DNA from: Natronosporangium hydrolyticum
Lineage (GTDB): Bacteria; Actinomycetota; Actinomycetes; Mycobacteriales; Micromonosporaceae
Length of the DNA stretch: 64,000 nucleotides
Reading direction: 5' to 3'
Assembly: GCF_016925615.1 (NCBI RefSeq)
Contig: NZ_CP070499.1
Coordinates: forward strand, 1,240,001 to 1,304,000
In this document: piece after piece, positions 26,559-39,201 of the stretch
How the letters are laid out: each line of letters begins with the position of its first letter
Position numbering within the stretch: the stretch's first letter is position 1
Made by a program: the position numbers and the translations under genes
The notes under the pieces: generated by a model
Seen by the model: the letters and a program-made list of their open reading frames with translations, nothing else
Told to the model about the DNA's origin: nothing
Database searches by the model: none

Positions 26559-27224
26559 GTGAAACTGTACGACTGCCGGAACCCGGCCGAGCGAGACTCC
26601 GGGACCGCCGCGGCGGTGGCCGCTGCCCGCCGGGGCGACCTCGTGGTGATGCCCACCGACACCCTCTACGGCCTCGGGTGCGATGCCTTCAAGAAGCATG
26701 CGGTCAAGGCGCTGTTCCGGGCCAAGGACCGCAACCGGGACATGCCGTTGATCGTGATGGTGGGCTCCCGGAAGACCCTCGATGGGCTGGCCTACCGGTT
26801 ACCGAAACCGGCCCGGGCGTTGGCCGACGCGTTCTGGCCCGGCGCGTTGACGATCATCGTCGAGCATGCGAAGAGCCTCGACTGGGATCTCGGCGAGACC
26901 GGTGGCACGGTGGCGGTGCGGATGCCGCTGCACCCGGTGGCGTTGGAGGTGCTGCGGGAGGTGGGTCCGATGGCGGTGACCTCGGCAAACAAGAGCAGCC
27001 AGCCGCCGGCGGTGACCGCCGAGCAGGCCCAGGAGCAGCTCGGCTACTCGGCGCGGGTATATCTGGACGGCGGCCCCAGCCCGGCCGCTTTACCATCTAC
27101 AATTGTGGATCTGACCACTTCCCAGCCGGAGCTGCTCCGCGCCGGCTCGATCGGCGTCGACCGGCTTCGCGAGGTCGTGCCCGACCTGGTGGTGCCGGAG
27201 TCCGAGTCGGTGACGGGAGCATGA
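26559..27224 (+). CDS. tsaC: Threonylcarbamoyl-AMP synthase (Sua5/YciO/YrdC family)
   Basis: The 221-residue YrdC-domain protein makes threonylcarbamoyl-AMP for the t6A37 modification of ANN-decoding tRNAs. Supporting motifs are VMPTDTLYGLGCDAF, FRAKDRNRDMPLIVMV and AVTSANKSSQPPAVTA. The length indicates the short YrdC type without the Sua5 C-terminal domain. It starts at GTG 26559, six nt after prmC, and ends with an ATGA overlap into the phosphatase gene. Confidence 0.95.
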   Translation: MKLYDCRNPAERDSGTAAAVAAARRGDLVVMPTDTLYGLGCDAFKKHAVKALFRAKDRNRDMPLIVMVGSRKTLDGLAYRLPKPARALADAFWPGALTIIVEHAKSLDWDLGETGGTVAVRMPLHPVALEVLREVGPMAVTSANKSSQPPAVTAEQAQEQLGYSARVYLDGGPSPAALPSTIVDLTTSQPELLRAGSIGVDRLREVVPDLVVPESESVTGA

Positions 27225-27841
27225 CCATGCCGCCGTTTACGGTGCTTCACGTCTGCATGGGCAACATCTGCCGGTCGCCGATGGCCGAACGACTGCTGCC
27301 GGTGGCGATCTCGGAGGCCGCCGGGGTGACGCTGGCCGAGGCGGACGCCCTGGTGCACAGCCACAGCGCCGGCACCGGCGGCTGGCACGCCGGGGAGGAG
27401 ATGCACCCTTCGGCGGCCCGGCAGGTCCGGGGCCGGGGCGGGGAGCCGACCGGGTTCACCGCCCGGCGGCTGCGCTCGGAACACCTCGACGCCGCCGACC
27501 TGGTGCTGGTAGCCACCGCCGACCAGCAGCTCTACGTGACCGCGCTGCGCCCGGACGCGGCCGGGCGTACCTTCGTGCTCGGCGAGTTCGGCCGGCTGCT
27601 GCGGCTGGTGACCGAGGCTGGCCTGCCGGCTCCAGAACTCACCCCGGACGGGGTGTTCGCCAGGGGGGTCGGGTTGGTGGCGGCGGTGGAGCGGCTGCGG
27701 GGAGACGCGGCGTCGCTACCCGGTGACGACCTCGACGATCCGTGGGGGCGGGGGGAGAAGACCTTCACCCGGGTCGCCGAGGAGATCGAGGACACGCTGC
27801 GGCCGCTCGCCACCGGTCTGGTGGCCACGTTGAAGGAGTGA
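27221..27841 (+). CDS. Low-molecular-weight protein tyrosine phosphatase family protein
   Basis: The protein has 206 residues. The P-loop is intact: HVCMGNICRSPMAE with nucleophile Cys12 and Arg18. The likely general acid is in the DDLDDPWGRG segment. It is longer than the typical 150-160 residues because of an insertion (about 100-150). Its ATG overlaps the tsaC stop (ATGA). The fixed neighbourhood with prmC/tsaC in this lineage suggests a housekeeping role, but substrates are unknown; arsenate-reductase-like activity is an alternative. Confidence 0.85.
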   Translation: MTMPPFTVLHVCMGNICRSPMAERLLPVAISEAAGVTLAEADALVHSHSAGTGGWHAGEEMHPSAARQVRGRGGEPTGFTARRLRSEHLDAADLVLVATADQQLYVTALRPDAAGRTFVLGEFGRLLRLVTEAGLPAPELTPDGVFARGVGLVAAVERLRGDAASLPGDDLDDPWGRGEKTFTRVAEEIEDTLRPLATGLVATLKE

Positions 27842-27895
27842 TCCGCGACTACACTGGGTCGGGTATCGACACCGACCGGCGGGAGGGGTGTGATC

Positions 27896-28489
27896 ATGGC
27901 AGCGCCGGCCTTTGATCCGCTCGTCGACCTCGATGGTCTGTGGACCACCGCGCTGGCCGACCGGTTCCTGCCGGATCCCCAGCTGCCCTCCGCGAGCTAC
28001 GAGTCTGTCAACGGGAGGCTCTTCGTGTCCCCGACCGAGGTGCACACCAACAGCTGGGGGGAGCTGAAACTGGCGCGATTGGTCGCAGACGCTGCGGAGT
28101 CGGCGGGCTTCTCGCTCTCCGGCCCGGTCAACCTCAAATTCGACGAGGGCACCTGGATCCAACCCGACCTCACGGTTCTGCACACGTTGCCGAAGACCGA
28201 TGAGGAGGACCGGTGGGTCCCGTCGGCGTACTGCACGATGGTGGTCGAGTTCGTCTCCCGCAGCAATCGGCGCAAGGACTTCGTCGCGACCCCCGATTTG
28301 TGCGCCAAGGGTGGGGTGCCGTATTTCCTGCGGGTCGAGCTGGTCCGTCGGCTCAGCCACGCGTCGGCCCAGCTCTTCCGGTTGACCGACGGCCGTTACG
28401 AGCCGGTGGTCGAGGCCACGGCCGGGCAGGTCTTCGAGGCGGTCGAGCCGTTCCCGATGCGCTTCGACCCGCGGCAACTGTTGCCGTGA
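27896..28489 (+). CDS. Uma2-family endonuclease-like protein (DUF820)
   Basis: The 197-residue protein has the PD-(D/E)xK-like signature of the Uma2 family: IQPDLTVL, then TMVVEFVSRSNRRKDF, and a CAKGGVPYFLRVEL strand. These place Asp, Glu and Lys in a restriction-endonuclease-like site. ATG 27896 with GGGAGGGG seven bases upstream is preferred over a GTG at 27890. Members are numerous in cyanobacteria and actinobacteria and their biological role is not established. It stands alone between the phosphatase gene and the atp locus. Confidence 0.82.
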   Translation: MAAPAFDPLVDLDGLWTTALADRFLPDPQLPSASYESVNGRLFVSPTEVHTNSWGELKLARLVADAAESAGFSLSGPVNLKFDEGTWIQPDLTVLHTLPKTDEEDRWVPSAYCTMVVEFVSRSNRRKDFVATPDLCAKGGVPYFLRVELVRRLSHASAQLFRLTDGRYEPVVEATAGQVFEAVEPFPMRFDPRQLLP

Positions 28490-28577
28490 CCCCCGAGCCG
28501 GGTCGGTACGCTGGGGGCCGCGGCCGGACCGCAGGGTTCACCGCGAATTCTTTCCCCCGTCACAGTGCGAGGTTCAG

Positions 28578-29027
28578 GTGAGGCAGCGACCCGCGCCCAA
28601 GGTCGAGACCCACGCCGAGTCGGTTCGGGCGTTGGCTGCGGCGATGCTGCGGACCGGTCTCGGGTTCGGCGCGGCGGCGGCGCTGGTCGCGCTGGCGCTT
28701 TCCAGCGCGTTCGCTGGCTGGCCCGGACTCTTGGGCGCCGCGGTCGGGGTGGCCCTCGGCTTCGTCTCGTCGCTGGCGACGATCGGGCTGATGCACCTGA
28801 CCGCGCCGCTGCCGGTGGAGGCGCTCTTCGGCGCGGCGATGGGCAGTTACGCGATCAAGATCGGGTTGCTGATGGCGGTGGTCGCGCCGCTGCGGGGGGT
28901 GAGTTCGCTGCACCCGACCGCGCTGGCGCTCTCGGTGCTGGCGGTGGTGGTGGCGTGGGCGGTCGCCGAGCTGGTCGCCTTCTGGCGGACCCGGCTGCCC
29001 ACCATCATCCCTGCGCAGGGCGGATAA
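28578..29027 (+). CDS. AtpI-like ATP synthase-associated membrane protein
   Basis: The 149-residue protein has four predicted membrane segments: LGFGAAAALVALALSSAF, LLGAAVGVALGFVSSLATIG, GSYAIKIGLLMAVVAPL and LSVLAVVVAWAVAELVAF. Its location immediately before atpB, its size and topology match ATP synthase protein I, a c-ring assembly or Mg/Ca transport helper. Sequence conservation in this family is weak, so the name rests mainly on context. Start GTG 28578. Confidence 0.7.
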   Translation: MRQRPAPKVETHAESVRALAAAMLRTGLGFGAAAALVALALSSAFAGWPGLLGAAVGVALGFVSSLATIGLMHLTAPLPVEALFGAAMGSYAIKIGLLMAVVAPLRGVSSLHPTALALSVLAVVVAWAVAELVAFWRTRLPTIIPAQGG

Positions 29028-29210
29028 CCGGGTCCGGGCGCCGACACCCCCCCACGGCATGTGCCTGATCGCCTGGTAGGGTCCGCTACCGATGGAGGCG
29101 CCTTACGGTGCCCCCCGGAGGTTTGGCGCGGCTCGTCAGGTACGTTGACGGCAGATCATGACGATTCCCCCGGCAGCATGCGGCTGCCAGGAGAACCGGA
29201 AGGAGTCCAG

Positions 29211-29993
29211 TTGAGCACGCAGGTGCTGGCTGTTGGCGAAGAATTCGAACCCCCAGGCGCACGCGATTTCGACCTGCCCGCGATCTTCGCCGGTGTCACC
29301 AAGCCCATGCTGCTCGTGGTCGCTTCGGTCGTCATCATCGCGCTCTTCTTCTTGCTGAGCACCCGCAAGTCGCAGTTGGTCCCTGGCAAGTTCCAGTTCC
29401 TCGGCGAGTCGGTCTACAACATCGGCCGGAACACCATCGCCCGGGAGCAGATCGGTGCCAAGGAGTTTCGTCCGTTTGTGCCGCTGATCGTCAGCCTCTT
29501 CACCTTCGTGCTGGTGAACAACATCTACGGCATCGTCCCGGTGATCCAGTTTCCGACGATGTCGCAGATCGGTTTCCCGCTGGCGCTGGCGCTATTGGTG
29601 GTCTACCCGGTCTACCACTTCGTGGGGATCCGGAAGTTCGGCCTCGGTGGCTACCTGAAGAACCAACTCTTCCCGCCCGGCGCGCCCAAGCTGGTCTATC
29701 TGCTGCTGGCGCCGATCGAGTTCTTCTCCAAGTTCGTGGTGAACCCGCTGACCCTGGCGGTCCGGGTCTTCGCCGCGATGTTCGCCGGCCACATGCTGAT
29801 CCTGGTGTTCGCGCTCTCCGGCGAGTTCTTGCTGGTCTACGGGGATGGTCTACTGAAGGCGGTCGCCGGGCTGTCGTTCCTCGCGGTCATCGCGATCACC
29901 TTCCTGGAAGCCCTGATCATGTCGATTCAGGCATACATCTTCGCGCTGCTCTCGGCCAGCTACATCGGGATGGCGCTGGCGGCGGATCACTAG
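29211..29993 (+). CDS. atpB: ATP synthase Fo subunit a
   Basis: The 260-residue polytopic subunit forms the proton half-channels. The essential Arg lies in the helix VNPLTLAVRVFAAMFAGHM, followed by a C-terminal helix with SIQAYIFALLSASYIGMAL. I choose TTG 29211 because AAGGAG lies 5 nt upstream; an in-frame ATG at 29178 has no ribosome binding site. A 183-bp gap separates it from the AtpI-like gene. Confidence 0.95.
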   Translation: MSTQVLAVGEEFEPPGARDFDLPAIFAGVTKPMLLVVASVVIIALFFLLSTRKSQLVPGKFQFLGESVYNIGRNTIAREQIGAKEFRPFVPLIVSLFTFVLVNNIYGIVPVIQFPTMSQIGFPLALALLVVYPVYHFVGIRKFGLGGYLKNQLFPPGAPKLVYLLLAPIEFFSKFVVNPLTLAVRVFAAMFAGHMLILVFALSGEFLLVYGDGLLKAVAGLSFLAVIAITFLEALIMSIQAYIFALLSASYIGMALAADH

Positions 29994-30084
29994 TGGGCGG
30001 CCCCCGTGGCACCGGCCACGCCGACAAGGTAATAACCAGCCTGGTTTCCGCACCGTGCGGAGGACAGACGGAAAGGGATAACAA

Positions 30085-30324
30085 GTGACGGACATCGTGC
30101 TTGCGCAGGCCGAGAGCATCAACCCGGGCCTCGCGGTCATCGGTTACGGTCTCGGTGCGATCGGCGCCGGCATCGGCGTTGGCCTCATCTTCGCGTCGGT
30201 CATCATCGGCACCGCCCGGCAGCCGGAGGCGCAGGGCAAGCTGGTGGGTATCGCCTTCACCACCTTCGCCCTGGTCGAGGTGCTTGCGCTGATCGGCTTC
30301 GTGCTGTTCTTCCTCGCCTCCTGA
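30085..30324 (+). CDS. atpE: ATP synthase Fo subunit c
   Basis: The 79-residue hairpin of two membrane helices forms the rotor ring. The polar loop is RQPEAQ (residues 45-50). The proton-carrying acid is Glu65 in [12 protein letters not shown]. The start is GTG 30085, with GAAAGGGA upstream. There is no sodium-binding signature (Gln/Thr pattern), so proton coupling is expected. Confidence 0.97.
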   Translation: MTDIVLAQAESINPGLAVIGYGLGAIGAGIGVGLIFASVIIGTARQPEAQGKLVGIAFTTFALVEVLALIGFVLFFLAS

Positions 30325-30349
30325 CCTAGCCGTTTCGAGAGGAGACGTC

Positions 30350-30925
30350 GTGGACACGCCGATGCTATGGGCGGCCGCGGGAGACCCTAATCCGGTTCTC
30401 CCGCACACCTCTGAGATCATCGTCGGGCTCGTCGCCTTTCTGCTGCTGCTGTTCGTCATTCGGAAGTTCGTGACTCCTCGGTTCGAGAAGATCTACGAGG
30501 AGCGGACCGAGAAGATCGAGGGCGGTCTGCAGCGGGCCGAGGCGGCGCAGGCCGAGGCGAACCGACTGCTGGAGCAGTACCAGACTCAGTTGGCCGAGGC
30601 CAAGACCGAGGCGGCGAGGATCCGCGACGACGCCCGGGCGGATGCCGAGGGCATCCGCAACGACGTGCTCGCCCAGGCGCGGGAAGAGTCCGAGCGGATC
30701 ATCGCGGCGGGTCGGGACGCGCTCGCGGCGGAGCGGGCCACCCTGGTCCGCGAGCTGCGGGCCGAGATCGGCACGCTCTCGGTCGAGCTGGCCAGCCGGA
30801 TCATTGGCGAGTCGCTCGCCGATGAGGCCCGGCGCGCCGGCACGGTCGAGCGCTTCCTGTCCGACCTGGAGTCGGCGGAGCAGGAGTCGCCCAACGGTGG
30901 CGCCGCCACGGCGGGGGCGCGCTGA
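30350..30925 (+). CDS. atpF: ATP synthase subunit b
   Basis: The protein has 191 residues with one N-terminal membrane helix (IIVGLVAFLLLLFVIRKFV) and a long charged coiled-coil stalk rich in Ala, Glu and Arg. It joins Fo to delta and alpha. GTG 30350 follows GAGAGGAGA. The TGA overlaps the atpH ATG by one base. Confidence 0.96.
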   Translation: MDTPMLWAAAGDPNPVLPHTSEIIVGLVAFLLLLFVIRKFVTPRFEKIYEERTEKIEGGLQRAEAAQAEANRLLEQYQTQLAEAKTEAARIRDDARADAEGIRNDVLAQAREESERIIAAGRDALAAERATLVRELRAEIGTLSVELASRIIGESLADEARRAGTVERFLSDLESAEQESPNGGAATAGAR

Positions 30926-31749
30926 TGCAGGCCGCCAGCCGCCAGTCGTACGCCGCCGCGTTGGAGCAGCTCGACACGCTCGCCAATGGCGGCGCCAGCC
31001 CGGCGGAGCTGCGCACGGTCTCCGACCAGCTGTTGGCGGTGGCCCGGCTGCTCGCCGGGCAGGTGCAGCTGCGGCGCGCGCTCTCCGATCCCGCCCGCCC
31101 GGGCGAGGATCGGGCGGCGCTGTTGCGAGGTCTGCTCGGCCGGCAGGTCAGCGACCACACCCGGGAGCTACTCGACACCCTGGTCGGCGGCCGCTGGTCA
31201 TCGGCGCTTGAGCTGCTTGAGGGCTGCGAACAGCTGGCGGTGCAGGCGCTCTTCGCCAGCAGCGAGCGAGCCGGCGAGATCGCCGAGGTCGAGGACGAGC
31301 TGTTCCGGTTCAGCCAGCTGGTCGCCGGCGACCAGCAGCTCTCCGCCGCGCTGGGCGACCGGCGAGCGCCGGTCGAGCAGCGGGCCACGCTGGTGGACTC
31401 GCTGCTGGCGGGCAAGGCCATCGACACTACCGTCGCCGCGGTAAAGATCGCGTTGGGTGGGCTCGGTGGGCGTAGCGTGGAGGGGGCGTTGATCAAGCTG
31501 GTCGAGGCCGCCGCCGAACGGCGTGATCGCAGCGTGGCGTACGTGACCGTGGCCACGCCGCTGACCGACAGTGAAGAGCGCAGGCTGGGTACGGCCCTGT
31601 CGGCGCGCTACGGTCGAGACGTCTCTGTGAAGACGACAGTCGATCCGCGGGTGCTCGGCGGGGCACGGGTGCAGTTGGGGGCCGATCTCTATGACGGCAC
31701 CGTTGCGCACCGGCTCGCCCAGGCCCGCAATGCTTTGGCATCAGGCTAG
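30925..31749 (+). CDS. atpH: ATP synthase subunit delta
   Basis: The 274-residue peripheral stalk subunit is longer than the about 180 residues of enteric delta but typical of actinobacteria, where an extra N-terminal region is present. The C-terminal conserved stretch [20 protein letters not shown] is clear. It is coupled to atpF by a TGATG overlap. Confidence 0.95.
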   Translation: MQAASRQSYAAALEQLDTLANGGASPAELRTVSDQLLAVARLLAGQVQLRRALSDPARPGEDRAALLRGLLGRQVSDHTRELLDTLVGGRWSSALELLEGCEQLAVQALFASSERAGEIAEVEDELFRFSQLVAGDQQLSAALGDRRAPVEQRATLVDSLLAGKAIDTTVAAVKIALGGLGGRSVEGALIKLVEAAAERRDRSVAYVTVATPLTDSEERRLGTALSARYGRDVSVKTTVDPRVLGGARVQLGADLYDGTVAHRLAQARNALASG

Positions 31750-31772
31750 GAAGGACCCAGGGAAGGAAACCG

Positions 31773-33410
<1,638 letters not shown>

Positions 33411-33447
33411 CCGAGGTACGGGCGAGGTTGGCGAAGAAGGTTAGCTA

Positions 33448-35819
<2,372 letters not shown>

Positions 35820-35846
35820 CTGCTCGGCCAAACCATCGCCGGATTT

Positions 35847-35874
35847 AACGGCCGCCGCGCCCGCGGCGGCCGTT
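35847..35874 (+). terminator. Terminator after atpD
   Basis: Arms AACGGCCGCCGCG (35847-35859) and the complement at 35862-35874 form a 13-bp perfect palindromic stem; the effective loop is wider because the two arms nearly touch. It lies 27 nt after the atpD stop and should end the main atp transcript before atpC. Confidence 0.72.
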
Positions 35875-35937
35875 CCGGCTAGATGGCGGGGGTGTCAGTG
35901 GCATAACACCCCCCAGGTTCGGGCAGTATGGGAGGCG

Positions 35938-37044
35938 ATGGTGGCACCGGAGCGGAAAAGACGTACGCCTCGTTGGGCGGTGCTCTGTGCTGCATTCGGC
36001 GCGTTGCTGATGGTTACCTCCGGCAGCGTGCTGATCGCCGCGGAGGTGATGTCCGCTCGGATCTCTGGCGCCATCACCCAGGGCGACCTGTTCGGGGAAG
36101 AAGACGACGAACACTACGGCGAGGACATCGAAGGCCCGCTCACTTTTCTGCTCGCCGGGCTGGACACCCGGCCGAGTCGGCCCGAGGAGCCGCCTCGCGC
36201 CGATTCGGTGATGCTCCTGCACGTGCCGGCGGAGATGGACCGCGGCTACTTGATCTCACTGCCCCGCGACGCGCTGGTCGAGATCCCGGCGTTCCCGGAG
36301 ACCGGCTACCTCGGGGGGCAGGACCGGCTCAACTCGGCGATGTTCCTCGGTGCCCGGCAGCAGGCGGGTGAGGAGCTTCCGAACTTGGAGCGCGGGTTCC
36401 GGTTGTTGGCGCAGACCGTCGGCCAGCTGACCGGGGTCGAACGGTTCGACGCTGGCGCGGTGATCCAGTTCGAGGGCTTCGTCGAGGTGGTGGACGCGCT
36501 GGGCGGGATCACCGTCGAGTTGGACGAGGAGATCTACTCCCGGCACCGGCACCCCGATGGCAGCCACCGACCGCTCAACCCGCACGGGGAGGGATACCTC
36601 GGCGAGCAGGCGTATTACCCTGCGGGCGTCAACGAGCTGGAGGGCTGGCAGGCCCTGGACATCTCCCGGCAGCGTTACGGGGTCGATGGCAGCGACTTTG
36701 GTCGGCAGCAGTTGCAGCAGATGGTGCTGAAGGCGATGCTGGAGAAAGCGGTGAGTCGGGACATGCTGACCAACCCGGTCGCGTTGGACCGGACTGTTCA
36801 GGCCGCCGGTGATGCGCTGGTCTTCGATGGTCGGGGCAACGACCCGATCGACTTTGCGTTCGCCCTACGCGACCTGCGACCGGGCCAGCTGACCCAGGTG
36901 ACGCTGCCGGCGGAGAACGTCGGTGAGGGGTCGGCGTACCAGGGCGAGGCGCTGCTGCCGGAGGCGTTGGAGCTGTTCAGCGCGCTCCGGCACGGGCAGC
37001 TGGACCAGTTCATCCTGGAGAATCCAGACTTCGTCGTGGATTGA
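35938..37044 (+). CDS. LytR-CpsA-Psr (LCP) family protein
   Basis: The 368-residue protein has a short basic N-terminus and one transmembrane anchor (about 13-36). The extracytoplasmic LCP domain contains TFLLAGLDTRPS (69-80), RADSVMLLHV (87-96), LISLPRDALVEIP (105-117) and a DALGGITVELDEEI segment. LCP enzymes transfer undecaprenyl-linked polymers to peptidoglycan. Arg and Asp residues expected to bind the pyrophosphate are present in these motifs. It sits unexpectedly between atpD and atpC and has its own intergenic region after the atpD terminator. Confidence 0.85.
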   Translation: MVAPERKRRTPRWAVLCAAFGALLMVTSGSVLIAAEVMSARISGAITQGDLFGEEDDEHYGEDIEGPLTFLLAGLDTRPSRPEEPPRADSVMLLHVPAEMDRGYLISLPRDALVEIPAFPETGYLGGQDRLNSAMFLGARQQAGEELPNLERGFRLLAQTVGQLTGVERFDAGAVIQFEGFVEVVDALGGITVELDEEIYSRHRHPDGSHRPLNPHGEGYLGEQAYYPAGVNELEGWQALDISRQRYGVDGSDFGRQQLQQMVLKAMLEKAVSRDMLTNPVALDRTVQAAGDALVFDGRGNDPIDFAFALRDLRPGQLTQVTLPAENVGEGSAYQGEALLPEALELFSALRHGQLDQFILENPDFVVD

Positions 37045-37056
37045 CCGCGCCTGGAG

Positions 37057-37563
37057 CTAGTCGGCGTCGACGTTCAGGTGCGGTAGCCGACCGCCCAACC
37101 CGTTGAAGATCTGGTAGGTCCAGAGCATCGCGAGCACCAGCAACGCCAGCCGTAGCAACGTGAGCAGGATGTCCCCGAACTGCGCGATCACGCCGCCGAA
37201 GGCGTAGATGCCGCCCTCTAGTCCGTCGAATCGGCTGGCGAAGGTGATTAGGAAAGCTAGGGCGCCGAAGATCGCCGCCGCGCCGTAGATCCCGAGGGCC
37301 GCTAGCGAGACCAGTTTCGCCTGCGAGAGCACCGGCCCGACCTTCGTCACCAGCAGCACCGCCAGCAACGGAGCCACCAGCACCGCCAGGCCGGTGAAGC
37401 TCTCGGTGTCGAACCGCCCGAAGAAGTCGGTCCGGGATGGTGGGAAGATCCAGGCGAGGAAGCCGAAGAAGACCGATAGCGCGGCGAACAACAGCAGCGC
37501 CCAGGCGGTCAGCGGGCGCAGCGGGACCGAGGCCCCGCTGGCGTTGGGAGTGGCTGAGGTCAT
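37057..37563 (-). CDS. Four-helix membrane protein of unknown function
   Basis: The 168-residue protein has four hydrophobic segments (TAWALLLFAALSVFFGFLAW, GLAVLVAPLLAVLLV, LVSLAALGIYGAAAIFGALAF, DILLTLLRLALLVLAMLW). I do not recognise the family. It is convergent with the LCP gene (12 bp apart) and divergent from atpC, from which it is separated by 222 bp. Start ATG at 37561-37563. Confidence 0.7.
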   Translation of the reverse strand: MTSATPNASGASVPLRPLTAWALLLFAALSVFFGFLAWIFPPSRTDFFGRFDTESFTGLAVLVAPLLAVLLVTKVGPVLSQAKLVSLAALGIYGAAAIFGALAFLITFASRFDGLEGGIYAFGGVIAQFGDILLTLLRLALLVLAMLWTYQIFNGLGGRLPHLNVDAD

Positions 37564-37785
37564 GCCGCCACCCTAGTGGTCGGTCCCGCCGTACGTCGGG
37601 CCTCGCCCCACGGCAGCGATTCGCGTCGTCCGGGCGGTGCCTTGGAGCCGAATGTGTGACGTTGCCGTGGTCCGCTTGGGGAGGCTCGCGTCGCCCTATT
37701 AAACTCGGCGCAACCCCGCACACGCGGCACAGTCGGTGTCCGGTGCCCTCCGGCGCGCCGTTGTCCCGTCAAGGAGAGGAGCGCT

Positions 37786-38070
37786 GTGGCGAAGCAGCTG
37801 CACGTGGAGCTCGTGGCCGTCGAGGAGAAGGTCTGGAGCGGCGAGGTGGAGATGGTCGTCGCCAAGACCACCGAGGGTGAGCTGGGTGTGCTGCCGGGCC
37901 ACGCGCCCCTGCTGGGCCAGCTCGCGGAGCCCGGCGAGGTAAGGCTGAAACTCGGCGACGGGGAGCAGCACGCCTGGCATGTCGCCGGCGGCTTCCTCTC
38001 GGTCACCACCGAGGGGGTCACCATTCTCGCCGAGAGTGCGGTGCCGTCCGAATCACCCGCGGCACACTGA
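37786..38070 (+). CDS. atpC: ATP synthase F1 subunit epsilon, short form
   Basis: The 94-residue protein contains the N-terminal beta-sandwich (LHVELVAVEEKVWSGEVEMV, ELGVLPGHAPLLGQL, VAGGFLSVTTEGVTILAE). It lacks the C-terminal helical hairpin of longer epsilon subunits, ending PSESPAAH. GTG 37786 is preceded by AAGGAGAGGA. Being 2 kb from atpD, it is presumably transcribed from its own promoter in the 222-bp gap. DUF2550 follows 12 nt later, the usual actinobacterial order. Confidence 0.92.
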   Translation: MAKQLHVELVAVEEKVWSGEVEMVVAKTTEGELGVLPGHAPLLGQLAEPGEVRLKLGDGEQHAWHVAGGFLSVTTEGVTILAESAVPSESPAAH

Positions 38071-38082
38071 GGCGGTCGGCCG

Positions 38083-38532
38083 ATGAGGATCTTGGAGTGG
38101 ATCGCCATCGGCGCGCTGATTCTGGCTGTCGGCCTGCTGGTGCTCTGGCTGCGGCGGTGGCTGCTCACCCGGCACGGTGACGCGATCGAACTCTACCTTC
38201 GGCTCTCCACGCTGGTGGCGGGCCGAGGGTGGGCGCCCGGCTTCGGCCGGCTCGTCGGCGACCAGCTCCGCTGGTATCGAATGTTCAGCTTCTCATTCCG
38301 GCCCCGTCGCGTGTTGCAACGGCGGAGTCTGGCGGTGGAGAGCCGGCGGCTTCCCGATGGTTCGGAGCGGTTCTCACTCCGCGAGGACTGGGTGATCCTG
38401 CGCTGTACCAGCCACCACGCACCGGTGGAGTTGGCGATGGCTCCCGCCACGCTCACCGGGTTCCTGTCCTGGATCGAGGCCGCGCCCCCGGGCGCGGTCT
38501 CGTTGTATTCATTCCCGCCCACCGCCGACTAA
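38083..38532 (+). CDS. DUF2550 membrane protein
   Basis: The 149-residue protein has one N-terminal membrane helix (LEWIAIGALILAVGLLVLWL) and a cytoplasmic domain with FSFRPRRVLQRRSLAVESRR and REDWVILRC. DUF2550 proteins commonly follow atpC in actinobacteria; function unknown. The 3' end overlaps the convergent adenosyltransferase gene by 24 bp. Confidence 0.85.
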   Translation: MRILEWIAIGALILAVGLLVLWLRRWLLTRHGDAIELYLRLSTLVAGRGWAPGFGRLVGDQLRWYRMFSFSFRPRRVLQRRSLAVESRRLPDGSERFSLREDWVILRCTSHHAPVELAMAPATLTGFLSWIEAAPPGAVSLYSFPPTAD

Positions 38533-39102
38533 CCGGTCGCCGCCGGGGACCCACTTGACGTCGCCCTCGGGGTTGGCTGCCCGGGCGAGGATGAAGAGCA
38601 GATCCGAGAGCCGGTTCAGGTAGGTGGCCGGGAGCTGGCCAGTGCGCTCGGGGTCCTGCTCCCAGAGCGCCCACGCGCAGCGTTCGGCTCGGCGGGCGAC
38701 CGTACGCGCAGTGTGGAGCAGCGCGGCGCCGGGGGTGCCACCCGGCAGGATAAAAGAATCCAAGTTGGGAAGATCGGCGTTGAACTCGTCACACCACTGC
38801 TCCAGCCGGGTCACATAGTCGTCGGTGACCCGCAGCGGTGGCCAGGCGGGGTCGGGCGTGATCGGATTGCACAGGTCGGCCCCGACATCGAAGAGGTCGT
38901 TCTGCACCACCGTCAGCACCTCGGTGATTCGTTCCGGCAGCGCACCGAGCGCCAGCGACACCCCCAGCGCAGCGTTGCATTCGTCGACGTCGGCGTAGGC
39001 GGCGATGCGCAGATCGGTCTTGGCCACCCGCTCGCCGTTACCCAGCGCGGTGCTCCCGCTGTCGCCGGTGCGAGTGTAGATGCGAGTCAGATGCACGGAC
39101 AT
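38509..39102 (-). CDS. Cob(I)alamin adenosyltransferase, PduO type
   Basis: The 197-residue enzyme transfers adenosyl from ATP to cob(I)alamin to form coenzyme B12. It has the N-terminal ATP motif [19 protein letters not shown] and the FILPGG and [12 protein letters not shown] motifs. It has no downstream partner on its strand. It supplies adenosylcobalamin to mutases elsewhere in the genome. Confidence 0.93.
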   Translation of the reverse strand: MSVHLTRIYTRTGDSGSTALGNGERVAKTDLRIAAYADVDECNAALGVSLALGALPERITEVLTVVQNDLFDVGADLCNPITPDPAWPPLRVTDDYVTRLEQWCDEFNADLPNLDSFILPGGTPGAALLHTARTVARRAERCAWALWEQDPERTGQLPATYLNRLSDLLFILARAANPEGDVKWVPGGDRLVGGGRE

Positions 39103-39201
39103 GGCGCCAGCCTAACCGTCCGTTCACCCATGTGCAGTCTCTCGAACTCGCAGCGCCGCACCGTGACCGGTGCGATCAGGTGGTTGCCGGTCACCCCTAG
39201 G

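Noticed and set aside
38713-39201. Long N-terminal extension of MurA
   Set aside because: The frame is open upstream of 39202, but it is antisense to the adenosyltransferase gene and not MurA-like; the family start VDVIRVAGG fits ATG 39202.
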